64,000 bases of DNA from Fuerstiella sp. (GCA_029245955.1 JAQWOH010000008.1:248001-312000), one strand, 5' to 3'. Shown: positions 25,924-36,300, counted from the first letter of the stretch. Made by a program: numbers and translations. The notes: a model not told the origin generated them from the letters alone.

Positions 25924-27363
25924 CTATTCGACAGGTATCCACGCGGGAGAATCGTTGACCAGCTCATCATAGCCGGACGTAATTCTGGCGATCAGTTCCG
26001 CCTGCTGTGCACAATCGTGCCCTGCCAGATTTGACAGTTCACCGGGGTCTGCTGAGATGTCGTAGATCTCAAAGTCAGTGAGCCTTGCTGACTTCGCTTC
26101 CGCCAGACCTGTCGGTGTCAGATTCTGACGTTTGGGGAAGCTGCCGCCATTCAAACATGCCAGCACTTTCCACTGACCATGACGCATGGCCACTCGCGCA
26201 GCATTGATTCCGTTGTAGTAAGCCCAGACCAGTGGTTTCTTTCGTGCCGGCGCCTGCCCGGTTATAAAAAGCGATGCAAGATTCACACCGTCCAGTGAGC
26301 GGTGTACCGGAACCGGGACGTCAGCAAGTGCACACGCCGTGGGTAACAGATCCAGCGCCGAAGCAGGAGTGTCGACAACCTGGCCAGGTTTAATTCCGCC
26401 TGGCCAGTTAACGATGCCGGCGACGTGAAAACCACCGTCGTGCGTGTGCAGCTTCATGCCTCGCAGGTGAGCCGTACTACCCCAGCTGCGGTTGGCGCTG
26501 CGATAACGTTTCAGCGTTTCCGGGCCGTTATCCGATGTGAAGGCTATCAGTGTGTTGTCTCGCACACCAAGTTTCTGCAGCGTCTGTACGACCTTGCCCA
26601 CGGCCAGATCCACGTTGTGGACATTGGCAAAGTACTGAGCCTGGTCCGGATGCCAGGTCACTCCCGTGTACTGCTCAACAAGTTCCGGCGGAGAAGCGAC
26701 CGGTTCGTGTGGTTCGTGAAAGGGAAGATAAATAAAGAATGGTTGTTCGGATCTCTCTTCGGTGTGAGCCATCAACCAGTTGATAACTTCATCGGCCGCA
26801 ATCTGGCAGCTGTATCCTTCGATCTTTCCGACCGGTTTTCCGTTGCGCACATAGTTCACAGGGTTTTCATGTGATGGGGCCGCGTTGTTCTGTGTGGCCA
26901 TCCAGTGATCAAAACCGGCGTCATGCGGTTGGGCCTGATCGGGGCTGTTAAATGCAGCGTTGCAGTGCCACTTGCCAGCCATGCATGTCGCATAGCCGGC
27001 ATTCTTCAACAACTGAGCAATCGTGACTTCGCCCTTCTGCATGTGAACCTGCTCACGCGCGTCAGGTCTGGGCTGTCTTGCTTCCGGAATCCAGTCGTAC
27101 ACACCCGCTCTATTGGGGCTGCGCCCTGTCAGCAGGCCGACTCGCGATGGCGAACACACAGGAGCCGTGGAATAGAAACTGGTAAAGCGGATCCCCTGAT
27201 TTGCCAGCCGATCAATATTAGGCGTCTGAATATGAGGATGACCATGCACACCCAGATCGCCATAGCCCAGGTCATCACACAGAATAATGACAATGTTGGG
27301 ACGGTCGGCGATAGCCGAAGTGGCCAGAATGCCGCAATGCAGCAAGGTGATGAAATGACGCAT
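25924..27363 (-). CDS. Secreted sulfatase (CSPSR)
   Basis: Type I sulfatase, exported. The ATG at 27363 begins the signal peptide (residues 1-19, ending TSAIA); an ORF start 42 bases upstream would add residues in front of it. Visible motifs are ILCDDLGYGDLG (residues 28-39), with two Asp as metal ligands, the formylglycine site C70 in CSPSRVGLLTG, GKWHCN at the second conserved block, and FTSDNGPE for the remaining metal ligands. A full-length member of about 479 residues. It lies 203 bases downstream of the DUF6807 gene on the same strand, so the two may be co-transcribed. Substrate unknown; no glycoside hydrolase is adjacent to hint at a polysaccharide. Confidence 0.92.
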   Translation of the reverse strand: MRHFITLLHCGILATSAIADRPNIVIILCDDLGYGDLGVHGHPHIQTPNIDRLANQGIRFTSFYSTAPVCSPSRVGLLTGRSPNRAGVYDWIPEARQPRPDAREQVHMQKGEVTIAQLLKNAGYATCMAGKWHCNAAFNSPDQAQPHDAGFDHWMATQNNAAPSHENPVNYVRNGKPVGKIEGYSCQIAADEVINWLMAHTEERSEQPFFIYLPFHEPHEPVASPPELVEQYTGVTWHPDQAQYFANVHNVDLAVGKVVQTLQKLGVRDNTLIAFTSDNGPETLKRYRSANRSWGSTAHLRGMKLHTHDGGFHVAGIVNWPGGIKPGQVVDTPASALDLLPTACALADVPVPVHRSLDGVNLASLFITGQAPARKKPLVWAYYNGINAARVAMRHGQWKVLACLNGGSFPKRQNLTPTGLAEAKSARLTDFEIYDISADPGELSNLAGHDCAQQAELIARITSGYDELVNDSPAWIPVE

Positions 27364-27566
27364 GTAGGGTCGACCTGAATGTAAAAAGAAACTACCCCCG
27401 AACATTGGTTGAAAGAACCGGCAAACACCGACTTATGCCACTCAGCGAATTCAGCCGTGTTCCCCCGCACAACGTTAGTCCGGTTCGGAGTGTGCCAGGT
27501 ATCGTGCCGATTTCCCGGCTGTCACCGGCTTCTGCAGATGGCTCCGCATGGGGATGCCACAATTCT

Positions 27567-28529
27567 TCAGCTGCCAGTCACCTTCAGAAACTGCTGGTAC
27601 ACATCGGCAACCCGGGCTGTTTCTGTGTCACCATCATGAATATACAGCCCATAGTCCAGTGTGAACGGCTCCTTACCGGGCCGAATCACAACCGGCGATT
27701 CCGCCTCTTTTCCACCGCTGTACTTTTTCGGACCGAAGGGACTGATGGAAAACAGTCCATATGCTCGTACATGATAACGGGACTCTCGGAAGTTACCGGG
27801 ATGGTCCATCAGCGTAACACCGGCTGTCGAACCATCAACTTCACCATAGTAATCGATCCAGGGTGACGGTTTCCCCCAGCAATCCTTCTCGCCTTTCAGC
27901 CCGTCTGCATTCGTGATGTGGCCACCTTCCATCTCGCGCATCGTATGTGCCAGACGCACAGCAAAGAATCCTTCCTTGGTGTCGTAAATCGTGACATCCT
28001 TTTCAACGGCCGAAAGTTCGATGTGGTATGTCAACAGACGCGAGCGGTGAATCGTGACCGTCGTCGTTTCCTGCAACAGCGGTTTGTCACCCTCCATCCA
28101 GTTGTTGGTGATGGTCAACTGTCCGCTGCCGTCATTCATGGACGAATGTGTGACTCCTTCACATTCGATTCTGGATGCCTCACTCCAGAAGTTCAACCTG
28201 TCGTCGTTCACCGAATCGACGGAAACCCACACGCCTTTGTGATGAAAGTGATCCCTGCCTTCTTTCGATGATCCGGCATCGGCCTTTGTTGGCACAATAT
28301 CCCGCAGTACATTCGTTCCATTGAGTGCGTATACGGGAAACAGGAATGGCTTATTCCATTCCGTGCCATGGTTCAACACGGCAAACGACTTCCCATCAAT
28401 GCGAATTTCAAGCCGCCCGTCCTTCATTGGCTGAAAGGAAACACCGTGGGAATCCCTGTCGACGGCCAGTGTGGAAGATGCGACAAGGCACACAACAAGG
28501 GCGGGGGCAAGTAGAACAGCTGGTCTCAT
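27567..28529 (-). CDS. DUF6807 (PmoA-like) family exported protein
   Basis: The ATG at 28529 starts a signal peptide ending near residue 22 (SSTLAV); a longer frame upstream (to 28655) lacks a leader. The sequence has the features of the DUF6807 family, often labelled methane oxygenase PmoA-like: PVYALNGTNVLRDIVP, HHKGVWVSVDSVN, WIDYYGEVDG, TLMDHPGNFRESRYHVRAYG and FTLDYGLYIHDG. It is a beta-rich domain of unknown function common in planctomycetes near sugar-processing genes; the PmoA label should not be read as methane oxidation. It precedes a sulfatase on the same strand, which suggests a shared polysaccharide-related role (inference). Confidence 0.85.
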   Translation of the reverse strand: MRPAVLLAPALVVCLVASSTLAVDRDSHGVSFQPMKDGRLEIRIDGKSFAVLNHGTEWNKPFLFPVYALNGTNVLRDIVPTKADAGSSKEGRDHFHHKGVWVSVDSVNDDRLNFWSEASRIECEGVTHSSMNDGSGQLTITNNWMEGDKPLLQETTTVTIHRSRLLTYHIELSAVEKDVTIYDTKEGFFAVRLAHTMREMEGGHITNADGLKGEKDCWGKPSPWIDYYGEVDGSTAGVTLMDHPGNFRESRYHVRAYGLFSISPFGPKKYSGGKEAESPVVIRPGKEPFTLDYGLYIHDGDTETARVADVYQQFLKVTGS

Positions 28530-28941
28530 GATCGGAAGCCTCACAATAATTCGTAAGCGGGAATTCGTAAGCAGAATTTTTCGGACAGCAGTGACAGAGC
28601 GGATCTGTGCGACTGACGAAGCAAGCGACGTTCCCTCTGGAACAATCTCAGGCATGGGAAATATCCACGTCCGCGAGCAAAGATGCTACCTGAGGCACTG
28701 ATAAGATTCCACAAAGCCGTTCGAAAGGTTCGCCTGAAAAAGTCGCTGAATATCAGAAACACCGCATTTTTCTTACCCAATGTGTGATGCCGATGGAACG
28801 CGGCCATAACATTCAGTGGTGACTTGTTGCCGAGTTCGAAATACAATGGGAAAGGTTTTGCCCCGTGCTGCAAATAAAGAGAGTCCGTATTGCGGCAGAC
28901 TGATTTCACAGGGAGCGAAAGCCCGGGATCTGACAAAGACC
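28530..28941 (+). other. Divergent intergenic region
   Basis: About 410 bases between the divergent DUF6807 and AsmA-like genes. It must hold both promoters, but no clear -35/-10 pair or operator can be assigned. The plus-strand frame is open from 28816, so the AsmA-like protein could start earlier. Confidence 0.4.
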
Positions 28942-30336
28942 ATGGAAGCTCAAATCGACGAAAAATCGCGGAATATGATGAAATCGGAAAAACCGAAATG
29001 GCGCCGTGCAGTCGTTGTAACAACGGTCCTCGGGGGCATGCTGTTTTCGGGAGCGGCCGTTCTGCCCACGGCTGTTATGCATTCCACGTATCGCGACACG
29101 GTGCTGAACAAGCCATTTGCCAAATATGGATTGACGGCATCGTCGGTAGCGGGCACAGGCGGCTGGTTTAGTCCTGTATCGTTTGAACAGGTCTCGCTGT
29201 CAGACGACGCTGGCCAGGTTCATGGCACGATCAGACAGATTCACACTTCGATATCACTATTCTCCCTGTTGCAGGACGACTCCGACCTTGGAACCATCAC
29301 GCTTGTTGAACCGGAAATCCAGGTGGCCCTGGACAAAGAAGGCAACCTTGCTCTGCAGTCACCCGATGGCCCGCAGGAACCTCTGAATCGAGACGTCAGT
29401 TTCGAAGTGGTGAAAGGTGCATTTCAGCTCAGCGTTCCGTGGCGCACACTACCGATTGTGGATGTGGACCACGTGGACATTTCGGGGACTGTCACGAATG
29501 AGCCGGATGGTCGCTGGCTGTCGCTGCAACCTGTTAGAATCTTCGACCGTCAACCATTGTCCGAAGCGCACACAGAACAGAATCTCGCGTTGATTGCCCC
29601 TGTGCTGTCACAGTCCACGGCACTGGCCGGAGACGTCTCTGTACTGCTGCACCCCACTCGCGTTCGATTGGATGGAGAAGATACCTCCCAGTTTTCAATT
29701 AGCGGTGATGCGGTCTTTCATACTGTAAACGCGCGACTGAAACGTGATTGGGTCTCGCAGATCAGCCAGCTTGTGGGACAGGCCTCGGGGCGATCACTGC
29801 CTGATCGCCTTGAGATCGCTCGCGATTCTCATGTGGTGTTCGAAGTGAATTCGGCGGGGATACATCACCGCGGACTGGCATTCCTGCTGCCGGAGATAGC
29901 GAATGACATGCAGATCGGATCGTCCGGCACCGTGGGCCTGGACGAAACACTGGACCTGGCTCTGCAGGTTCAGTTGCCGCTGATTACTCCCAGCAATCCG
30001 TTTACAGCATTTATCTCAGAAGTCACACTTGCACCATTCACACTGCTGGTCCAAGGTACCGTTTCCGAACCGGAACTGATCATGCCGGCAATCCTCGAAG
30101 AACTGTCAACACGCCTTGCTCCGGAACAGCACACGGAACAGACCCCAGACGTAACTGAGGCCGTCATACAGTTATTAGGAACGGCTTCCCCCCCGGGCAG
30201 GGCCCGGGACGCCGAGTCTCTGTCGGGCGGGATCATCGGCCTTATTCGGTCGATCAAAAAGTCCCGGGAAGACGCTCCGCCGAAGGAAAAGAAACCTGCA
30301 CGCAGGCGGAAGAAACGTGATCGTGCCCGAACCTGA
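28942..30336 (+). CDS. AsmA-like membrane-anchored protein with basic tail
   Basis: A single N-terminal membrane segment (AVVVTTVLGGMLFSGAAVL, about residues 24-42) is followed by a long beta-rich region. DLGTITLVEPEIQVALDKEG and GSSGTVGLDETLDLALQVQL are typical of AsmA/DUF748-type repeats, which form elongated beta grooves in lipid transport and envelope maintenance. The C-terminal 30 residues are strongly basic (KEKKPARRRKKRDRA). The start is uncertain: the frame is open back to 28816; I chose the ATG at 28942, and 28975 is also possible. Divergent from DUF6807; convergent with the HPt gene 116 bases later. Length about 464 residues. The assignment rests on fold-like patterns, not on a signature motif. 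Confidence 0.65.
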   Translation: MEAQIDEKSRNMMKSEKPKWRRAVVVTTVLGGMLFSGAAVLPTAVMHSTYRDTVLNKPFAKYGLTASSVAGTGGWFSPVSFEQVSLSDDAGQVHGTIRQIHTSISLFSLLQDDSDLGTITLVEPEIQVALDKEGNLALQSPDGPQEPLNRDVSFEVVKGAFQLSVPWRTLPIVDVDHVDISGTVTNEPDGRWLSLQPVRIFDRQPLSEAHTEQNLALIAPVLSQSTALAGDVSVLLHPTRVRLDGEDTSQFSISGDAVFHTVNARLKRDWVSQISQLVGQASGRSLPDRLEIARDSHVVFEVNSAGIHHRGLAFLLPEIANDMQIGSSGTVGLDETLDLALQVQLPLITPSNPFTAFISEVTLAPFTLLVQGTVSEPELIMPAILEELSTRLAPEQHTEQTPDVTEAVIQLLGTASPPGRARDAESLSGGIIGLIRSIKKSREDAPPKEKKPARRRKKRDRART

Positions 30337-30452
30337 GACTTGCCTGACGCATAGGCACAGCGCGCGCGACAGGCAGTAAGTGCCCACAGAAATGCACACG
30401 GTGATGCCGAATCAAACCCAACAGCTTACGTTTGTGGCTGCCGCTGGCGATG

Positions 30453-30860
30453 CTAGGGCTTGGCTAATTTGACATCTTGCAGCTGGCGTGACACTTCGGT
30501 GAGTTCCGTACGCAGTCCGCTGAACATTTCTGCAAGTACACTTGTTGCTGAGCCTTCTGACTCAACAGCGGCTAACTCCAGGTTGTGAGACTGATCTCGT
30601 GCATCAGTAGCCCCGAACAATTCCATTGGAGTTTTCAGTGAATGCGCCAGGCGTTTCACGACTTCCAGATTCTCTTCCGTGATGGCAGCCTGCAGATTCG
30701 CCAGCATTGTGGGCAGGTCTTCCTGGAACATCTCAATCAGCTCCGCAGCCAATTCGGCGTCATGGCCCACGCCTTTAAGAAGATGATCAACGTCAAGGCG
30801 GTTCGAAGCTGTCTGACATCCGCTGTCATTGTCCTCGAGCAACGGCTGGCTCGTACTCAT
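30453..30860 (-). CDS. HPt (histidine phosphotransfer) domain protein
   Basis: A 135-residue helical protein whose middle matches an HPt domain: MFQEDLPTMLANLQAAI, then LEVVKRLAHSLKTPMELFGA with the phospho-acceptor at H73. The usual HSLKG reads HSLKT here. HPt proteins relay phosphate between receiver domains in cytoplasmic phosphorelays. The ATG at 30860 has GGAG about eleven bases upstream; an in-frame start at 30905 is possible. The gene is divergent from the receiver-HATPase gene at 31352 across about 490 bases, making that protein a plausible partner. No hybrid histidine kinase is in the window, so the relay is incomplete here. Confidence 0.85.
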   Translation of the reverse strand: MSTSQPLLEDNDSGCQTASNRLDVDHLLKGVGHDAELAAELIEMFQEDLPTMLANLQAAITEENLEVVKRLAHSLKTPMELFGATDARDQSHNLELAAVESEGSATSVLAEMFSGLRTELTEVSRQLQDVKLAKP

Positions 30861-31065
30861 GGCGACTAATGCTCCCGTTAATGTCGAAGTGGAGTTGCAG
30901 TGCACACGACGTGATGCTTCAAACTATATGGGCAGAAACTCAACACGGACCATCAATTTCTCAGACAACGCCAATCGCCGCGTTCTCAACACACTTCGTC
31001 ATTCTGTGACTGATGTGGGTGTCCACAGGTGATGGGCACAGACACCCGCCCCCAAGCCACACCAC

Positions 31066-31080
31066 GGGTAAGGTTTACCC
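31066..31080. promoter_or_regulatory. Perfect inverted repeat (possible operator)
   Basis: GGGTAA-GGT-TTACCC, a six-base perfect inverted repeat with a three-base centre, in the region between the divergent HPt and receiver-HATPase genes. It could bind a dimeric regulator controlling either gene. Chance occurrence is possible. Confidence 0.35.
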
Positions 31081-31152
31081 TACCATTGGATACTTGCATA
31101 AGTAATCGTCCCCATAACGAATAGTTGGGACTAACGGAACAGTTCGACTGTG

Positions 31153-31187
31153 ACGCAATTGAAACGTCGCTGCGTAGATTTTTTTTT
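31153..31187 (+). terminator. Weak terminator-like element
   Basis: ACGCA and TGCGT can pair as a five-base stem around a thirteen-base loop, followed three bases later by nine T. It lies upstream of the receiver-HATPase start with no plus-strand gene before it, so it would act only on a leader or read-through transcript. Confidence 0.2.
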
Positions 31188-31351
31188 ACTAATCGAAGCC
31201 AGGCCCGGATGGTCGCACTAGCGTATAGCTTAATTTGATTGAATTGAGCGTCTTAACGGATGCCTGAAAAATTGGTGCAATCCCATCCCTAGGTATAACT
31301 GTCCGGTTCGAAATCTTATCGTTCCGCGTCCCCGTATGATTGGTGAAGGAC

Positions 31352-32401
31352 ATGGCAAAGATTCTTGTAGTTGATGATTCGGCCTTTGATCGACGCCTCA
31401 CGACTTCGATTCTGGAGAATTCATCGTCGTATAGCGTGGTAAATGCCAGTGATGGTAAAGAGGCAGTAAAGCTTCTTGAGGCCGGAGGGGTCGACCTGGT
31501 CATCAGCGATCTGAACATGCCTGATATGAATGGTCTGGAGCTGGTCCAGGAAATTCATAAATCGCACGCCGATCTGCCAACAATTGTGATCACAGGGTTC
31601 GGAAGCGAAGCCACGGCGATGCGTGCTCTGCAGGCTGGCGCTTGCGGCTATGTTCCCAAATGTCATCTGCAGGAGGAATTGGGAGACGTCGTGCAAACGG
31701 TATTAAGTACCACAGCGCGGCAACGAGAAAAAAACGACTTCATGTGTTCCGTTGTAAAGCAGATGCTCACGCTGGAAATACCCAACGAACGCCACCGCAT
31801 CGCCCCAACAATTGCCATTCTGCAAAAGCAAATGGATGCAATGAAACTGTTCGATGCATCACGGACCATGCACCTTGGAGTCGCGCTGGAGGAAGCTCTG
31901 AGTAATGCGATCATTCACGGCAACCTGGAAGTCAGCTCGAAACTGCGAGAACGTGATGACAATGCCTACGGCGATCTGATCATAGAGCGAGGCAGAACAG
32001 CACCGTACGCAGACCGTCGTGTCACGATCGAGGCCCACATGGACGCAGAATCCGCCCGTTTTACGATTCGCGATGAAGGCCCTGGTTTCGACATTTCGAA
32101 GTTGCCGGACCCACACTGCCCTGACAATCTGCTGCGGTCTTCCGGGCGAGGACTGACGTTGATGCATGCCTTCCTGGATGAAGTAAGTTATAATGACAAA
32201 GGCAACGAAGTAACTCTGCGATTGAATGCCGGTGAAGTACAAGCGCCGGAAGACTCTGTTGCGAATAACGACTCAAAGGTGATGAACCCGGTGGTTGGTG
32301 AGCCTAAGTACCATAATAGACTGTGTCCCGCTGAAGACACCAATCGGTGCGGTTCCGTCGTGCCCGGGCCATCGCGAGTGCCCGGTATCACCCGTACTTG
32401 A
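31352..32401 (+). CDS. Response regulator with RsbW-like HATPase output domain
   Basis: The receiver domain (about residues 1-120) is complete: acidic pair D8-D9, phospho-acceptor D53 in VISDLNMPD, T81 and K103. The output domain is a GHKL ATPase of the anti-sigma-factor kinase (RsbW/SpoIIAB) type: N-box EEALSNAIIHGNLE, G1 box DEGPGFD and G2 box SGRGLTLM. An insert of about 25 residues between the N-box and the next strand (SSKLRERDDNAYGDL onward) is part of the region. The C-terminal 50 residues are low-complexity. Receiver-RsbW fusions are thought to switch partner regulators in response to phosphorylation. The ATG at 31352 is preferred; TTG 31340 and GTG 31343 are in frame. Divergent from an HPt protein. 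No anti-anti-sigma or sigma gene is nearby. Confidence 0.88.
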   Translation: MAKILVVDDSAFDRRLTTSILENSSSYSVVNASDGKEAVKLLEAGGVDLVISDLNMPDMNGLELVQEIHKSHADLPTIVITGFGSEATAMRALQAGACGYVPKCHLQEELGDVVQTVLSTTARQREKNDFMCSVVKQMLTLEIPNERHRIAPTIAILQKQMDAMKLFDASRTMHLGVALEEALSNAIIHGNLEVSSKLRERDDNAYGDLIIERGRTAPYADRRVTIEAHMDAESARFTIRDEGPGFDISKLPDPHCPDNLLRSSGRGLTLMHAFLDEVSYNDKGNEVTLRLNAGEVQAPEDSVANNDSKVMNPVVGEPKYHNRLCPAEDTNRCGSVVPGPSRVPGITRT

Positions 32402-32433
32402 GTCGGCCTGACATGCAGCGAACCCTGTGAGAC

Positions 32434-32619
32434 TCAGATACCTGCGGTACCCGCAGGGCAGTCGCTTTTCACCGCCGACCAAACGAAACCACAAGTGTCT
32501 CGCAGACGATGTTCAGACAGCACATAGAAGAGCTCGCCGTTCGCATTCGCAAATGGAAGCTGCGTCTCGGTACTGTCGGAAAACGCACGGAACGGTGCCG
32601 GATGAATCACGATACGCAC
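32434..32619 (-). CDS. Possible small hypothetical protein
   Basis: Unrecognised frame of about 60 residues, 47 bases after the HspQ-like stop on the same strand. Its composition looks protein-like (PFANANGELFYVLSEHRL). AGGAA lies about nine bases before a GTG at 32610, which would be the better start. There is no known domain, and it overlaps an equally open plus-strand frame, so it may be chance. Confidence 0.25.
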   Translation of the reverse strand: MRIVIHPAPFRAFSDSTETQLPFANANGELFYVLSEHRLRDTCGFVWSAVKSDCPAGTAGI

Positions 32620-32666
32620 TTCCTGCCTTTTCTTCGTCCTCTATCGTCCGTGACGGAAACAAGTCA

Positions 32667-33026
32667 TCAGGGTCGCGGCCATGGTTCGTCATTACGAATG
32701 AAATGTCCGTCGACGAACGCCGAGAAGAAACGCCTGATCAGGGCATGATGAACAGGTTCGTTTGAGTCATCAGAGCGCAGACTGGACTCCGCCGCATACG
32801 TCACCACAGTGCTGTTGTGGACCAGCACGTGATACCACGACTGATCACGATCCGGCTGGGTCTTGTTGGCCATGTACCATACCGGATCTGCCGTGCAATG
32901 ACCGTCGTGCGCCACGACCACTCCGCGATAGCCGTAGCGACGATGACAGACCAGCTGCCCCGGAGCAAACTTTGGCACGTTTTCGCCAAAACCCGTGTCG
33001 TTGAAGTGTGTGTTGATCGAGATCAT
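32667..33026 (-). CDS. HspQ/YccV-like domain protein
   Basis: A 119-residue protein with the YccV/HspQ core: KFAPGQLVCHRRYGYRGVVV, then a DPVWYMANKTQPDRDQSWYH segment, VTYAAESSL and the closing VHHALIRRFFSAFVDGHF. In Escherichia coli HspQ binds hemimethylated DNA and is a specificity factor for Lon protease; the role in planctomycetes is untested. No signal peptide, so cytoplasmic. The ATG at 33026 has no clear Shine-Dalgarno sequence. It is divergent from the Tricorn-like protease gene (290 bases apart), so two proteins tied to proteolysis share a regulatory region, which may be coincidental. Confidence 0.8.
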   Translation of the reverse strand: MISINTHFNDTGFGENVPKFAPGQLVCHRRYGYRGVVVAHDGHCTADPVWYMANKTQPDRDQSWYHVLVHNSTVVTYAAESSLRSDDSNEPVHHALIRRFFSAFVDGHFIRNDEPWPRP

Positions 33027-33303
33027 GGCAATCGAAAAGACGCTGACTCACATGAAACGCAGGCCCGTCAGTTTCCGGAACCTCTGGTACATCCTCATTA
33101 CCAGAATTCCGGCCCGTACTCTGCAGCATGCAGAGTACGAATATAACGTCCCGGCAACAATCGACCAATTCGGTTCCGAACAACCAAATCCTAGACGGTT
33201 TGACACTAATGCTCAGATTCTTCGTCGCAATGACCCGCCGTGCGTCTCTAGGATGGCTGCCATAGTCGTTGTCTTAAGCAAAGGTCGATGGAAGATTATG
33301 GTC

Positions 33304-33308
33304 AGGGG
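33304..33308 (+). promoter_or_regulatory. Ribosome binding site selecting the Tricorn-like start
   Basis: AGGGG seven bases before the ATG at 33316. This start begins directly at the signal peptide, whereas the open frame extends upstream to 32995 through unrelated sequence. Confidence 0.55.
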
Positions 33309-33315
33309 CTTCGTT

Positions 33316-36300
33316 ATGCCGTTTCGTGTTCTGATGTTGGCCGTCTGGATGTCTGCGACCGCTGTCCCGGGCGCTGATCGGGTACAGCTGGTCACCGCCC
33401 CCGACCTTTCTCCCAACGGAAAATCACTATTGTTTGTTCACCGAGGCGACATATGGCGAGTCGCAACTGCCGGTGGAGAAGCTCAACGGATCACGTCCCA
33501 TTCGGCTGCTGATTCAGAACCAAACTATTCGCCGGACGGCAAGCGGGTCGCGTTCGTCAGCGATAGAACAGGAAGTCGCCAGGTATATGTGCTGAATGAC
33601 GGCAGTTCTGAACCGCAACAGTTGACATGGCATTCGGAAGGGTTTTCGCTGCAGGACTGGTATCCCGACGGGAAGCAACTGCTCGTGCTGGGCGACCGCG
33701 ACCACTTTTGGCGCAGTTCGAAACGGTTTCTGAAAATTGCATCTGCCGAACGGTCTGCCGAACAGTTACTGTTCAACGGCTACGGCAGCGAAGGACAAGT
33801 CAGTCCCGACGGATCACAACTGCTATTTGTCCGTGAAGGAGAACGCTGGTGGAGAAAAGGTTATCACGGAGCCCGATCTGCTCAGATCTGGCTTTACGAC
33901 GTGATACAAGACAGCTTCACTGAAATTCTGAATCTGCCGACCGGTTGTTTTTCCCCCCTATGGAAACCTGACGGCAGTGGCTTCTACTACTGTGGATCGC
34001 AGCAGGCAGAAAACGGTGCAAGAAATCTTTGGGAATACACACTGAAGACCCAAAAGTCAGACCAGCTGACTTATTTCGATGATGATCTGGTTACCAGTCC
34101 GACGGTCTCCGCTGACGGACGCACAATCGTGTTCCAGCATCTGTTTGACTTGTACCGGCTCGGCATTGGCAGGACGACACGGCCTGAAGTGATCAGGATC
34201 ACAGTCGCTCAGGAAGACCGGGCAAACGATCTCCATCGAAGAACGCTGAAGACTGCAACCGACGCGGCATTCACCAAAGACGGCCTGGAAGTAGCCTTTA
34301 TATCCGGCGGGGACCTGTGGGTCATGGAAACCGAACTACGGGAGCCCGTTCAGATAACGGCGACGTCGCACTTTGAATCAGACCCTGTTTTCATCAACGA
34401 CGGCAGCGCAATCGCCTGTGTCAGCTGGAAAAATGGCGAACCCGACATCTGCAGGATAGAGCGCGCGGACAGTTCGAAATACTGGTGGCAGAACGATGAG
34501 TTCACCACAACCCGAATCACCAACGACGACTCTCTGGAATCGGACCTGCGGCTGAGTCCGGACAGGAAGCGACTTGCGTACATTCGCGGACGAGGCGAGT
34601 TGTGGCTGCGAAATCTGGATTCCGGCGACGCAAAGATGCTGGTCGAATCATTCTCCGCTCCTGACTACGACTTCTCACCCGATGGAAAGTGGATCGTGTA
34701 TGCTCAGACTGATAACAACTTCAACACAGACATCTGGATCATGCCGACCGATCAGTCGTCTGACCCTGTCAATATTTCGCGGCATCCTGATGACGAATCG
34801 GGACCACGGTGGTCAAGCGACGGAGCGCTGATCGCATTCACAGGCCGCCGCACGGATGAGGAAGTTGATGTCTATTATGTCTGGCTGACCGACGCAGATG
34901 ACGACACAGGTTCGCGTGATCGTAAGGTGAAGAAGACGCTGGAGGCATTCGAAAACTCGCGAAAGAAAACTTCGGAGCCCTCAAAGAAGCCCTCAGCTGA
35001 AGTAAAGGCCAATGACAGACCGGCAGCAGAAGATGATGCCGCGTCCGGGAACGAAGGCGAAGCGGACGCAGACGACAAACAGACACAGAAAAAGGCCGAC
35101 GAAAAGAAAATGCCGGACGTGAAGATTGACTTCACGGAAATTCATCGGCGGCTGAAACGAATCCCGATCGCGAACTCAAACGAACGTATTCGCGGCTGGA
35201 CGCCGGATGGCAAGAAGCTGATATTCTCCGCCACCGTCAATGGTGATGCTGGCACGTTTTCTGTCGAGTTCCCCGACAAACTGACTCCGAAGAAGGTCAC
35301 CTCAGATACGGGGCGTATCAAAGGCTGGCTGCAAAAACCGGACCGAATGCTGTGGCTAACCAGTGATGTGCCGGGTGTGCAGCCGCTGACCGGCACGGGA
35401 ACAAAGTACACGTTTTCTGCTCCACAGGAACTCAGCCGCTCTGCTCGCCATCGCGCCGGTTTCGAAACGGGGTGGCGCATCATGCGTGACTGGTGGTACG
35501 ACAGTAATTACGGGAATCACAATTGGGATCGGGTTCGTCGCAAGTACGCTGACGCCGCAGCGGCGGCCGGCAATACGTCAACGCTGGCAACAGTTGTTCA
35601 GCTCATGCTGGGCGAACTGAATGGATCGCACCTGGGCTTCTATCCGCGGGCCGGGCTGGAGCCGCGCATTGGAGGTGGCGACGAATGGCGGCCCTCAACC
35701 GTGCATCTGGGAGTACGCTTCGACCGCCGGTTCAAAGGCCCCGGGCTGAAGGTCAGCGACATCATTCCTGAGGGCCCCGCAACAGATGAGTCCAGCCTCA
35801 TCAATCAAGGCGAAATCATTCTCAGTGTCGACGGAACCGCCGTCGACCCCGCTATGGACCTGACGGCAGTCCTGAACGGCCACGTCAATCGTGATGTGCG
35901 ACTGAAGGTCCGTGCCGCAGGCAGGAAGGCCGCGGAACGCGAAGTCGTCCTCAGACCGACCACCTACCGTCGAGTGCGTGCGTTACTCTATCAGCAATGG
36001 CAGGATCACAATCGCACGCTGGTAACGAAAAAGAACGACAGCATCGGCTATCTTCATATTCAGGGAATGAACTGGCCGAGCTTCCTGGACTTTGAACGTG
36101 AACTGTACGACATCGGCTACGGCAAAGACGGTCTGATCATTGACGTGCGCGACAATGGCGGCGGGTCAACAACGGACCATCTGCTGACGGCTCTGACACA
36201 GCCGCAGCACGCCATTACTGTTCCCCGCGGAGGCGGACAGGGGTATCCGCAAAGTCGCATGGTGTACGCCACCTGGCACAAGCCGATCGTAGTGATGTGC

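Noticed and set aside
31082-31100. Sigma-54-like promoter upstream of the receiver-HATPase gene
   Set aside because: The GG and GC elements are not ten bases apart, so the spacing does not fit.
35480-35540. Apparent loss of the catalytic His in the Tricorn-like protease
   Set aside because: The segment near GNHNWD was first taken as the His site, but the His in GELNGSHLGFY matches the conserved position, so the residue is present.
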